A stretch of DNA of 64,000 nt from Halostella pelagica (lineage in GTDB: Archaea > Halobacteriota > Halobacteria > Halobacteriales > Natronoarchaeaceae): assembly GCA_005954745.1 (NCBI GenBank), contig CP040678.1:1984001-2048000 (forward strand), given 5' to 3'. Shown one piece after another: positions 18,437-27,029 of the stretch. Below the pieces are notes generated by a model, which was not told the origin of the DNA, made no database searches, and was given only the letters and a program-made list of their open reading frames with translations. The first letter of the stretch is position 1; each line of letters starts with the position of its first letter. The position numbers and the translations under genes were made by a program.

Positions 18437-19915
18437 TCAGAAGTCCGTGAGTGTTCCTTGCGAGGTGTCGTCACCGGTCGCCGACCCGGAGTGGCTCGAC
18501 GAAGTCCGCTGCTGAGAGCTCCCGCCAGCGGCCGTGAGGGCGTCGTATACGAACGCGAGAGAGCGGACGTCGTCCTCGCAGTACCGTTCGTGACGCTCCC
18601 AGTCTGGTTCGGCCTCGGCCGTGCGCTCTCGCATCCACTGTCGGTACGCGCGGCCGACCGCCGCACCGGTGAGTCCGGTGTCGTCGGTCTCCCAGCCGAG
18701 CGCCGCCGCGACATCGCCGAGTTTGTTCGTGCGCCCCGGAAACACGGCGTTATCCTGGCGGACCGCCCAGTAGTACGGGTCGAACGTGTAGGTACTCTCC
18801 CAGTCGTCGAGGTGCTCGGGACAGTGTCGTTCGACGTGGTCGGCGATCGTCGGGAAGTCGAAGGAGAGGCCGTTGTAGGCGACGACCGGACGCCCGCGAG
18901 CGTTGGCCGCGTACCACGAGACGAACGCTTCCACGGCCCGGCCCGGGTCGTCGGGGTCGCGGTTCAGGAAGGACATGTACGTCTCCTCGCCCTCGCGGTC
19001 GAGAACGCCGATCAGCCAGACGACCGTCGGCGTCAGTCCGTCCGTTTCGATGTCGATAAACACCGGTTCGCGGTCCGGAACGTACTCGTCGCCGTAGCGG
19101 ACGACCTCGCCGGCCTCTAGCGCCCGGGCATGGTCACAGATCGTCTCCGCGGACTCCCGTCCGACCCCTGAAACGTCGAGCAGGTCGGCGGGCTGAGCCT
19201 CCGCGACCGCCTCGGGGTCGGCGTACCCCGCCTCGCGGAGCCGCCCCGCGGTCGTCTCGCCGACGCCGGAGAGCGCCCGAAGGCCGAGGCGGGTCGTTGC
19301 GATGGCGGTCGAACAGACCGTCCCGTCCGAGTGAAACTGCAGCGTCGGTATCTCCGCGCCTCCGCGTCCCGTCCCCGTCGCTACGCTGTCGGCGTCCGGC
19401 CCAGCGCCGGCGACAGTGAGGCCGTCCCACTCGCGGTAGTAGTCGACCGGTGCGGCCGTCGAAACGTGGGTGTACGACCCGCCGAGCGCGTCAGGTGCGA
19501 GCGATTCGCGGTACGTCGTAACGCCGGAAAGCGTGGCCTCGAGGCTCGTCGGGCGAACGGAGACGTCGAGACGGTCGCTAATGACGTACGTCTCCGTCGA
19601 CGGGTCGACCGTCCCGGCAGATTCGAGCGCTTCGACCTCGGCTAGCCCCTCGTCCGTCGTCGGCACGACGAGGTCGACGCCGCGGATCCGGTGGTGTGCT
19701 GGGTCGCCGCGATTCGCGTCGCCGGGGACGAGAAGCGGCCCGAACTCCTCGACCAGATCCGGTGTCGCCGCTCGGAGGCGAACCAGCGCGCCGGGGTCTG
19801 AAAGCAAGAGCGCGTCGGGGTCGGCGTAGCTCAGGGCGTCACGGACCTGGGCAGCGCGACAGCGCGTGACGAGGTCGCTCGACAGGACGGTCACGCGAGG
19901 CGGGGGCGAAGCCAT
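18437..19915 (-). CDS. mrfB: MrfB/YprB-like RNase H-fold exonuclease with HhH
   Basis: The 492-aa product has an N-terminal region of unknown fold (~1-200), two helix-hairpin-helix motifs (LSGVGETTAGRL ~215-226 and VSGVGRESAETI ~248-259), then a DEDD exonuclease domain. In that domain Asp288 and Glu290 lie in FIDIETDGL, followed by YNGLSFDFPTI and YCEDDVRSL. MrfB is the 3'-5' exonuclease partner of MrfA in Bacillus. Here the order is mrfB then mrfA with one base between, which strongly supports a joint repair function. The extra N-terminal region is not obvious in the bacterial protein. Confidence 0.82.
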   Translation of the reverse strand: MASPPPRVTVLSSDLVTRCRAAQVRDALSYADPDALLLSDPGALVRLRAATPDLVEEFGPLLVPGDANRGDPAHHRIRGVDLVVPTTDEGLAEVEALESAGTVDPSTETYVISDRLDVSVRPTSLEATLSGVTTYRESLAPDALGGSYTHVSTAAPVDYYREWDGLTVAGAGPDADSVATGTGRGGAEIPTLQFHSDGTVCSTAIATTRLGLRALSGVGETTAGRLREAGYADPEAVAEAQPADLLDVSGVGRESAETICDHARALEAGEVVRYGDEYVPDREPVFIDIETDGLTPTVVWLIGVLDREGEETYMSFLNRDPDDPGRAVEAFVSWYAANARGRPVVAYNGLSFDFPTIADHVERHCPEHLDDWESTYTFDPYYWAVRQDNAVFPGRTNKLGDVAAALGWETDDTGLTGAAVGRAYRQWMRERTAEAEPDWERHERYCEDDVRSLAFVYDALTAAGGSSQQRTSSSHSGSATGDDTSQGTLTDF

Positions 19916-20006
19916 AGGGTGCGGTACGATGGAAGGAGTCAGACCGGTAAAAAATGTCCGTCGGAGGTGGCAGAAAAGGTATGGTTTCTCGGATAGATAT
20001 CCGACC

Positions 20007-20504
20007 GTGACGCTCGGTCTGACCTACCCCGGCGGCCACGCTGTCTTCCTCGCCGTCGCCATCGCCACGCACGCGGTCATCGGGTACACCCTCGGCGCGC
20101 GGCTGTTCGATGCGCCCAAGGCGGGCCTCGTCGGCGGGCTGCTGGCGGACGCCGACTTCCTCTTCCCCGCGGCCTTTGACTTCCCGCTCGTCCACCGAGG
20201 TCTCACTCACACGGGGCTTGCGCTTGCGGTCGCGGCGACGCTGACGTGGATCGTCGCCGACCGCCGGGCCGGCGGGGCCACGGCCGTCGGCTACGCCTCC
20301 CACCTCGCCGTCGACGCGACGACGCCTACGGGTATCCCCGTGCTGTACCCCGTCAGCGATGCGTTCCACGGAGTGGTGCTGTCCGGACACTCGCCGACCG
20401 CCACGGCGATACTGTGGTCGTGCTGTCTGAGCGTGCTGTGGGCGGACCGCATCGCGGAGCGGTTGACAGCGATCGGAGACGTTTTCGGCTCATCTAGCGG
20501 CTGA
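20007..20504 (+). CDS. DUF457/YdjM-type membrane-bound metal-dependent hydrolase
   Basis: The 165-residue product has about four TM helices. It carries the metal-ligand pattern of the family: ATHAVIGYTLG, DADFLFP, HRGLTHTGLAL, and GYASHLAVDATTPTGIPVLYP. Members are presumed zinc-dependent hydrolases of the cytoplasmic membrane with unknown substrate. GTG 20007 is preferred. Upstream in-frame codons overlap the divergent mrfB start and the intergenic promoter. Confidence 0.75.
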   Translation: MTLGLTYPGGHAVFLAVAIATHAVIGYTLGARLFDAPKAGLVGGLLADADFLFPAAFDFPLVHRGLTHTGLALAVAATLTWIVADRRAGGATAVGYASHLAVDATTPTGIPVLYPVSDAFHGVVLSGHSPTATAILWSCCLSVLWADRIAERLTAIGDVFGSSSG

Positions 20505-20744
20505 GAACGGCCGTTTCACCAGTCCGCCTCACAGTTTCAATCTCTGCAACCGTGACGCCCGTTTTTTTAAGTAGCCGGGGGACTGCTATGCTGTGAGCCG
20601 AAACCGTACGTCTCCGCGGAGATATTCTCCGAGGGAACGAACGTATCGACGGAACGAGAACGACCGGCGTCGATGCCGGCCCGGGAACGGGTACCGGAGG
20701 CACAGATCGCTGACCGCCTCGCAAGGGACCGATGGAGGGCGATA

Positions 20745-23270
20745 ATGGGGGGTGCATTCGACAAGATCGTCGACTTCGTCACGACGCACAACCGGATCGC
20801 CATCCTGTTGATGCTGGCTCTCACGGGCGTGATGGCCGTGGGAATGACCGACCTCCAGACCCAGAGCGAGGCGGGAGACGCCGACGCGTTCAACGACACC
20901 GAGATCATGCAGAAGGGGGAGTACATTCAGGATAACTACGATCAACCCGGAAACGAGAACGTCACCGTTTCGTCGGTCTACGTCAGGGACGAGAACGGAA
21001 ACGCCCTGTCGCAGGAGTCGCTGATCGGGTCGCTCCGGTACCAGCAGTCGGTGCAGGAGAACGATTCGGTGAGTACCGCGCTCGCGACCGACGAGGGAAG
21101 TGTCAGCGTTGCGACTATCGTCGCCAAGCGGGCCGCAGAGGACCCCAACGCGAGCCTCGCGACGCAGAGAGAAACCCTCGAATCGATGGACGAAGACGAA
21201 GTTCGTCGGGTCGTCTCGGCGACGCTCTCCGAGGATTCGCCCGCGCTTCGCCTACTGCCGAACGACTACGAACCGGGAACCCCGAGCGCCGAGAGCACGC
21301 GCATCCTGTTCCGGTTCGACCAGACGGTCGGCGGTGAGGACGACGATTCCACCGTCGCGGCGGCGCAGAAAGCCCTCTACGACGAGGCGGAATCGCGCGA
21401 CTCCCCCGAGTACTTCACCCTCGGACAGAACGCTTTCGCCGACTACAGCGAACACCAGTTTACGAACACCGCTGAGCTGATACTCCCGGTCGCGCTGGCG
21501 CTCATCCTGGCCGTTCTCGCGTTCTCCTACCGCGACCTGGTCGACGTGATCATCGGATTTACCGGCGTGATCCTCTCGCTGGTCTGGATGTTCGGAATCC
21601 TCGGCTGGCTGAAGGTGTCGGCCGGCATGACCCTGGTCATCGGCCCGGTTCTCATCGTGGGGCTGAGCATCGACTTCGGCCTCCACGTGTTCCAGCGCTA
21701 CCGCGAGGAACGCGGCGAGGACGAGGGCATCAGACGTCCGATGGCCCGGTCGCTACGGGCCGTCGCCATTGCGCTCGCGCTCGTTACCGTCACGGCCGCT
21801 ATCGGGTTCCTCTCGAACGTGACGGCCGCGTGGCCGAGCATCCGGAACCTGAGCATCGGAATCACGATGGGCGTCGTCTCGGCGTTCGTCATCTTCGTGA
21901 CGATCGTTCCCGCGCTCAAGGTGAGCGCGGACGGTCTGCTCGAACGGTTCGGTATCGACCGGCACAAGCGCGCGCTGGGCCGCGGCAGCATAGTCGGGCC
22001 GTTCCTCGCTAGCGGCGCGACGCTAGCGCGAAAGGCGGCTCCCGTCGTCATCGTGCTGGCGCTGGTCGCCGGGACCGCCGGGGCCGCCACCTGGACGTCG
22101 CTCGACAGGCAGAGCTTCCAGCAACAGACCGACGAAGTGGCCGAGTGGAAACAGGACCTCCCCGGCCCGCTCGGCTGGGACCAGGCAGCGTACGAAAAGC
22201 GATCGAGCTACGTGGACGACCAGTACCGCGAAGCCGATGAGAGCCAGCGCAGGCAGTCACAGATACTCATCGAAGGCGACGTAACCGCGCCGAAGGCGTT
22301 AGAACGCGTACACGAGAGTCAACAGGCGGCACGAGACACCGACGTCGTCTTCGAGCAGGGAGGGACCGCCCCGTTCGTCTCGCCCCTCTCCGTCATGCAG
22401 GAGGCCGCCGCCCGGGACGATGAGTTCGCCGAACTCTACCACGAGAGCGATACCGACGGCGACGGCGTCCCCGACAGGAACGTCGAGGCCGTGTACGACG
22501 CGCTGTACGAGACCGCCCCGGACCGGGCCGGACTGGTGATCGAGCGGACGGACGGCGAGTACCGTTCGCTGCGCGTTATCGTCCCCATCGATTCGGCTGC
22601 CACGTTCGACGACCAGGCCGATGCGATGTACGACGTCGCAGACGTCGCCGACGAGAGCGATGGCGTCAGCGCGACCGCGGTCGGATCGGCGACGATCAAC
22701 GACACCATCTCGTTCCAGATAGCCGAGAACATTCTGGAGACGATCGTCCTCGCGCTCGGCGCGGTGTTCGTCGTACTGACGATCATCTACCGGCTCGCGA
22801 CCGGCAGCGCATCGCTCGGCGCGCTCACCGTCGTCCCCATCGTCCTGGTCACCGCGCTGGTCATCGGGGGGATGTACGTTCTCGACGTTCCGCTGACCCT
22901 GCTCACCGCGTTGCTGATAAGCCTCGTCATCGGACTCGGCATCGACTACAGCATCCACATCAGCGACCGGTTCGCACACGAACTGGAGCGAGGCCGCGAC
23001 GCTTACGACGCCATTCGGACCGCTGTCACCGGTACCGGGGGCGCGCTCCTCGGTAGCACGCTCACTTCCGTCGGGGCGTTCGCGACGCTGATACTGCATC
23101 CGAGCCCGCAGTTCCAGAGCTTCGGGACGCTCGTCGTTCTCGCACTGCTCACGTCGTTCGTCGTGAGCGTGTTTGTCCTCCCCAGCATGCTGTACGTCTG
23201 GGCGGAACGCATCCACACCGGCCCGGTTCGCTCCGAGGCGACGGAGGGGCCGGCCGCGACGCAGGACTGA
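20745..23270 (+). CDS. RND/MMPL-superfamily exporter
   Basis: The 841-aa protein has two RND repeats. Each has one TM helix, a large extracellular domain, then five TM helices (around residues 245-390 and 660-810). The typical GLSIDFGLHVFQRYREE and GLGIDYSIHISDRFAHE segments follow TM4 of each half. Haloarchaeal members of this SSD/MMPL group probably export lipids or hydrophobic compounds using the ion gradient. Start ATG 20745 has an excellent ribosome site (GGAGGGCG, 20734-20741). The inverted copy of the 80-bp repeat follows 28 nt after the stop. Confidence 0.85.
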   Translation: MGGAFDKIVDFVTTHNRIAILLMLALTGVMAVGMTDLQTQSEAGDADAFNDTEIMQKGEYIQDNYDQPGNENVTVSSVYVRDENGNALSQESLIGSLRYQQSVQENDSVSTALATDEGSVSVATIVAKRAAEDPNASLATQRETLESMDEDEVRRVVSATLSEDSPALRLLPNDYEPGTPSAESTRILFRFDQTVGGEDDDSTVAAAQKALYDEAESRDSPEYFTLGQNAFADYSEHQFTNTAELILPVALALILAVLAFSYRDLVDVIIGFTGVILSLVWMFGILGWLKVSAGMTLVIGPVLIVGLSIDFGLHVFQRYREERGEDEGIRRPMARSLRAVAIALALVTVTAAIGFLSNVTAAWPSIRNLSIGITMGVVSAFVIFVTIVPALKVSADGLLERFGIDRHKRALGRGSIVGPFLASGATLARKAAPVVIVLALVAGTAGAATWTSLDRQSFQQQTDEVAEWKQDLPGPLGWDQAAYEKRSSYVDDQYREADESQRRQSQILIEGDVTAPKALERVHESQQAARDTDVVFEQGGTAPFVSPLSVMQEAAARDDEFAELYHESDTDGDGVPDRNVEAVYDALYETAPDRAGLVIERTDGEYRSLRVIVPIDSAATFDDQADAMYDVADVADESDGVSATAVGSATINDTISFQIAENILETIVLALGAVFVVLTIIYRLATGSASLGALTVVPIVLVTALVIGGMYVLDVPLTLLTALLISLVIGLGIDYSIHISDRFAHELERGRDAYDAIRTAVTGTGGALLGSTLTSVGAFATLILHPSPQFQSFGTLVVLALLTSFVVSVFVLPSMLYVWAERIHTGPVRSEATEGPAATQD

Positions 23271-23298
23271 CGACGACGGGCCGGCCGCCGCGATTTTG

Positions 23299-23378
23299 AT
23301 ACTGACGGACGGAAGTCAGTGAAGAATTTCGCGGGGACGTTCCCGCGAAATATCTGAAACAGTTACGTCCGACAGTAT
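23299..23378 (-). repeat. 80-bp dispersed palindromic element, copy 2 (inverted)
   Basis: Read on the minus strand, this copy equals copy 1 at 3365-3444 except at four positions (38, 41, 54 and 56 of the element), two of which affect the hairpin tip. It lies between the convergent RND and lipoprotein genes. The flanking bases differ from those of copy 1, so the shared unit is exactly the ATACTG...CAGTAT element. Confidence 0.85.
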
Positions 23379-23408
23379 GAGGCCACCGGCTGGACCCCCG
23401 AGCCGTTC

Positions 23409-23948
23409 TCACTCGTCCGGTTTGACGAGGCTCCCGTCCGGACGTAACGCCCACCAGACATCGTTTGCGCCGTGTCCGTTCGCGTCACCCGGCTCCTCGT
23501 CCGGTGCGAAGTAGTACAGCGGCCAGCCGTTGGCGGACACCTGCGTCGACCCGTCGTCACGCTCGAACGTCGTGAGAGCGGCCGTCACGCCGTTGCCCGG
23601 GCTCGGGTCGCTCTCGACCGTAAGCGGCGGCCAACTCTCCGCACAGCCGTCGTAGCAGGTGCTTTCCCCCGCCCCTTGCGTGTCCTGGTCGAAGTTGTAC
23701 AGCGTCATGCCGTCCGGCCCGACGAGGACGTCCCCCAACTCCTCGTGTGCGCGAACCGCAACAGTCGCGTTCGAGGAGTCGGTCGTCTCGTCGTCCGTTC
23801 CCCGCGCGTACGGTCCTCTCTCCGTCGTTTCGTCGCCGCCGTCCGTTTCGTCGTCGCCGCTATCCGTTTCGTCGTCGTCGCCGAGGCATCCGGCGACTGC
23901 GACGGTCGTTGCTGCCGTTCCGAGCAGAGCGCGTCGTGTCCAGCGCAT
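23409..23948 (-). CDS. Tat-exported lipoprotein with COG4315-type repeats
   Basis: The 179-aa product has a twin-arginine signal TRRALLGTAATTVAVAGC with lipobox Cys21, then an Asp/Glu/Gly-rich linker. Two copies of the secreted repeat follow (VGPDGMTLYNFDQDT...CYDGCAESWPPL and VSANGWPLYYFAPDEEPGD), as in the COG4315/Lipoprotein_15 family. It would be anchored outside the cytoplasmic membrane. The function is unknown. Related proteins are often near redox or copper genes. Confidence 0.8.
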   Translation of the reverse strand: MRWTRRALLGTAATTVAVAGCLGDDDETDSGDDETDGGDETTERGPYARGTDDETTDSSNATVAVRAHEELGDVLVGPDGMTLYNFDQDTQGAGESTCYDGCAESWPPLTVESDPSPGNGVTAALTTFERDDGSTQVSANGWPLYYFAPDEEPGDANGHGANDVWWALRPDGSLVKPDE

Positions 23949-24070
23949 ACGTCAGAGGTCGCCTGTCCGCTAAATGAGGATTTTCCGAACTGCGTCCAAA
24001 ATTCGTCCAGGGTTCGGCGGCGGTCGGCCGTCAGCGTACCGTGACGATCGCGCCTCTCGAACGCCGGCGG

Positions 24071-24373
24071 TCAGGCCCAGGTAATGCGGGTAAGAACGAG
24101 CAGAGCAAGCAGTTCCAGTCCGCAGAGGAGGGTGATTCCGACCTGGACATCCGTCCCCACGGAACCGAACCAGCCGACGAACGAGGAGTGAAAGACGTAG
24201 AAGTACAGCCACAGGACGTTTTCGACCAGGAGGAAGCCGGCGAACACCAGGAGGCCGAGCGTGTGCCGCGCCCCGTGCTGTCGGTACCCCCGGAGCCAGA
24301 CGGACCCGAGCGCGACGAGCAGGAGTAAATTCGCCGCTGCGGCGCCCCTAACCGCGTGTATCCAGATCTCCAT
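24071..24373 (-). CDS. Small three-TM membrane protein, DUF7521-like
   Basis: The 100-residue product has three hydrophobic helices (~13-27, ~41-60, ~77-95). It follows an ArsR-type regulator gene on the same strand with a 54-nt gap. This pairing of a winged-helix gene with a ~100-aa polytopic protein is common in haloarchaea (DUF7521-like). The role is unknown, and the family name is tentative. Confidence 0.6.
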   Translation of the reverse strand: MEIWIHAVRGAAAANLLLLVALGSVWLRGYRQHGARHTLGLLVFAGFLLVENVLWLYFYVFHSSFVGWFGSVGTDVQVGITLLCGLELLALLVLTRITWA

Positions 24374-24427
24374 CGTGCCTCCATTGGTAGTTCGCCGGTT
24401 TATGTTCTGTCCAAAGTTCGTCCATGA

Positions 24428-24715
24428 TCAGCTGTCCTCCCCGTCGACCGTATCGAATATCTCCTCGACCGTTTCCCAGTTGGCTCTGACCTGGTCGGTC
24501 GGCATGTACACCGCCGCGTACTCGTCACCAGCCTTATCGACGACGTTGTTCTCCATCAGGACGTCGAGGTGGTGGCGGATAGTCGTGTAATCCATGTCCA
24601 ACTGCTCGGCCAACTGGTTCGCGTTGCTCGGTTGTTCGTCGAGTCGCCGGAGGACGCGAACTCTCGTGGGGCCGCCGCGGGAACTCGCGAGCAGATACCA
24701 GAGGACGCCCTCCAT
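24428..24715 (-). CDS. ArsR-type winged-helix regulator
   Basis: The 95-aa DNA-binding protein has the wHTH LASSRGGPTRVRVLRRL, then QLAEQLDMDYTTIRHHLDVL (residues ~33-52), then a wing with VVDKAGDEYAAVY. It has no metal-binding Cys pair, so metal sensing is unlikely. It probably controls its own operon with the small membrane protein downstream. It is divergent from the sensor kinase gene, with 162 nt between the starts. Confidence 0.78.
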   Translation of the reverse strand: MEGVLWYLLASSRGGPTRVRVLRRLDEQPSNANQLAEQLDMDYTTIRHHLDVLMENNVVDKAGDEYAAVYMPTDQVRANWETVEEIFDTVDGEDS

Positions 24716-24877
24716 TCGGATCCGTGTTCTCCGGGCGGGGTTGTAAACGCTCGGCCAGAAGACAGCTCAGTGCGCGTCTCAGTTACGCGAGTGAGAGAGT
24801 CGAGACGACGACAGTGGACGAACGAGGTCCGTCCTTTCCCGATGGTTTTTCACCTCTCATCTAACAGTACGTCACAA

Positions 24878-26851
24878 ATGAGTACCACGGCGGGGTTGAC
24901 AGCCGTCTTCATGCTCGCCGCGGTGACCGGTGTCGCGGTCGCTCGTGTCTCACACCGGCGGGACGCGCCGATGGCCGACGGGCTGACGGTCTCGGCGCTC
25001 GGCATCGCCGGCACCTCTATCGACGCCGTTTTCGAACTCCTCGTGCCGACTGTCGCCTTCCATCTCGCCGCCGAAGCACTGTCGGTGGTCACGTCGGGGC
25101 TGATCATCGTCGGGTGGGTCTACTTCATCGCGCACTTCACCAACTACGAACGGGTCGTCGACGGTCGCCGCATCTATCTGCTCGCCGCGCCGTTTCTCGT
25201 GATCGGTGCGGCGTTTGGGGTCGAAGGTACGTACTCTCTGTTAGCCGGCGCTCAGTCGGCGTCGCCGTTGATCGTCGACGACCCGGAACCGTGGTACAGC
25301 GCGTTCGACGTCTACGGCTACGGTCTCAGTCTGCTCTCGCTCGCCGCTCTCATCGTTCGCGCCGCCGAGCGAAACCGGCTCTACCGACGGCAGGCGGGGA
25401 TGCTCGTCGCTGCGCTGCTCCCGCCGCTCCTCGTCAATCAGGCTGGCAACGCCGGGATCGTTGAGTCCGCGGCCGAACTGACGCCTATCGGGTTCGCCCT
25501 GACCGGACTGATAACTCTGTACGCGCTCTACTACCACGACCTGCTGGAGATCGTCCCGATTGCTCGCGAGACCACGATAAACACCATCGAGGACGGGGTG
25601 ATCGCGCTCAACAACGACGAGGTCGTCGCGACGGTTAACGACGCTGCCAAAGAGATGTTCGACGTGACAGACGACGTGCTCGGCAAGACGGTCTCGAACG
25701 GCTTCTCCGAGTGGCCCGACCTCGTCGAAGCGGTGGAACGGAGCGAGGAGACGACCGCGGAACTGAACGACGGTCGATTCGTGACGGTGTCTCTCCCGCC
25801 CATACGGAAGCGGGGGATCAGAATCGGGACTCTGGTCCACCTTCGGGATGTCACGGAGGAAGTCGAGAAACAGCGGGAGATAGCCGAAAAGACGGAACGG
25901 CTCGAACGGCAGAACGAATATCTGGACGAGTTCGCCGGCGTTGTCAGCCACGACATCAGAAACCCCCTTTCTATCGCCCAGGGATACACCGAGGAGGTCG
26001 CACGGCAGGTCGACGACGACGAGGCGATCCGGAAGATACGCCGCTCGCACGAGCGGATCGAGACCATCGTCGACGACCTGCTCACGCTCGCTCGACGGGG
26101 CCGACAGGTCGACGACGCGGAATCGGTCGCCGTGAAACCTGTCGCCGAGGCCGCGGCACGGACCGCCGGTGTTCCGGACGGGTCGCTAGCGGTGGAGGAC
26201 ATCGAGACGCTGTGGGCTGACCCCACACGACTGCAGGAACTGTTCGAGAACCTGTTCCAGAACAGCGTCGAGCACGGTTCGACTACCAGCAAGACACTGT
26301 CCGGCGACTCCGTGGAACGCGGTTCCACGAGCAATTGGACGGAAACCGGCGATAGCGTCGAGGACAAGGTCGGCGACGGGCACGACCGCGACGCCGAGAC
26401 GACCGAAGCCGAGAGAGACGACCGCGACCTGGGACGCGGTCCCGACCGAAAAGGATACCCCAACGCCGCAGACGGCGGAAAATACGGCGGGTACACCCCA
26501 AGACAAGGCAACCGTTCGGACCGAGCGTCCCGCCGAACTAGAGGGTGTGATGTCACCGCAGACGACCTGACCGTTCGCGTCGGCCGACTCGACGGACAGG
26601 AGGGGTTCTACGTGGAAGACGACGGTCCCGGAATCCCCGAGCCAGAACGCTCACAGGTGCTCGAACGCGGATACACGAACGCTCGGGGCGGTACGGGTCT
26701 GGGACTGAGTATCGTCAAGTCCATCGCCGAAGCCCACGACTGGAAGCTACGGATCGCAGAGAGCGAGGCCGGCGGTGCGCGGTTCGAGTTCCTAACCGGG
26801 GGTGATTCCGGCGGTATCTCGTCCGCGGAGTTCACGGAGGAGTCTGGTTAG
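24878..26851 (+). CDS. Membrane sensor histidine kinase (7TM-PAS-HisKA-HATPase) with expanded lid
   Basis: The 657-residue product has about seven N-terminal TM helices (to ~215) and a PAS domain (~230-340). The HisKA phospho-acceptor is His358 in VSHDIRNPLS, and the HATPase has N-box LFENLFQNSVEHGS (~456-469), G1 box EDDGPGIP (~580) and G2 GGTGLGLSIV. About 105 residues separate the N and G1 boxes instead of the usual ~20-40. The insert repeats N-box-like text (NSVEHGSTT, then GDSVERGSTS, then GDSVED) and is otherwise polar. No response regulator gene is adjacent. Confidence 0.82.
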   Translation: MSTTAGLTAVFMLAAVTGVAVARVSHRRDAPMADGLTVSALGIAGTSIDAVFELLVPTVAFHLAAEALSVVTSGLIIVGWVYFIAHFTNYERVVDGRRIYLLAAPFLVIGAAFGVEGTYSLLAGAQSASPLIVDDPEPWYSAFDVYGYGLSLLSLAALIVRAAERNRLYRRQAGMLVAALLPPLLVNQAGNAGIVESAAELTPIGFALTGLITLYALYYHDLLEIVPIARETTINTIEDGVIALNNDEVVATVNDAAKEMFDVTDDVLGKTVSNGFSEWPDLVEAVERSEETTAELNDGRFVTVSLPPIRKRGIRIGTLVHLRDVTEEVEKQREIAEKTERLERQNEYLDEFAGVVSHDIRNPLSIAQGYTEEVARQVDDDEAIRKIRRSHERIETIVDDLLTLARRGRQVDDAESVAVKPVAEAAARTAGVPDGSLAVEDIETLWADPTRLQELFENLFQNSVEHGSTTSKTLSGDSVERGSTSNWTETGDSVEDKVGDGHDRDAETTEAERDDRDLGRGPDRKGYPNAADGGKYGGYTPRQGNRSDRASRRTRGCDVTADDLTVRVGRLDGQEGFYVEDDGPGIPEPERSQVLERGYTNARGGTGLGLSIVKSIAEAHDWKLRIAESEAGGARFEFLTGGDSGGISSAEFTEESG

Positions 26852-26984
26852 GGGGACAGACCGATAGGTGTGTCCGATACGAGTGCATCGAACCGGGACT
26901 GCTGACCGTTTCTGAACGATGGTACCGCAGAGAACGACGAGTTTCGGCAGCCGTTCGTGACTTCAAACTCCTGTCCGAGCGAAT

Positions 26985-26994
26985 AATATTTAAG
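26985..26994 (+). promoter_or_regulatory. TATA-like box before the first injection-system gene
   Basis: The sequence aatatttaag lies in an AT-rich patch and ends 35 nt before ATG 27030. This marks the left promoter of the contractile injection cluster. No operator-like palindrome is evident nearby. Confidence 0.5.
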
Positions 26995-27029
26995 ATCAAA
27001 CAAAACATAACGAAGCAGACTAACCGACT

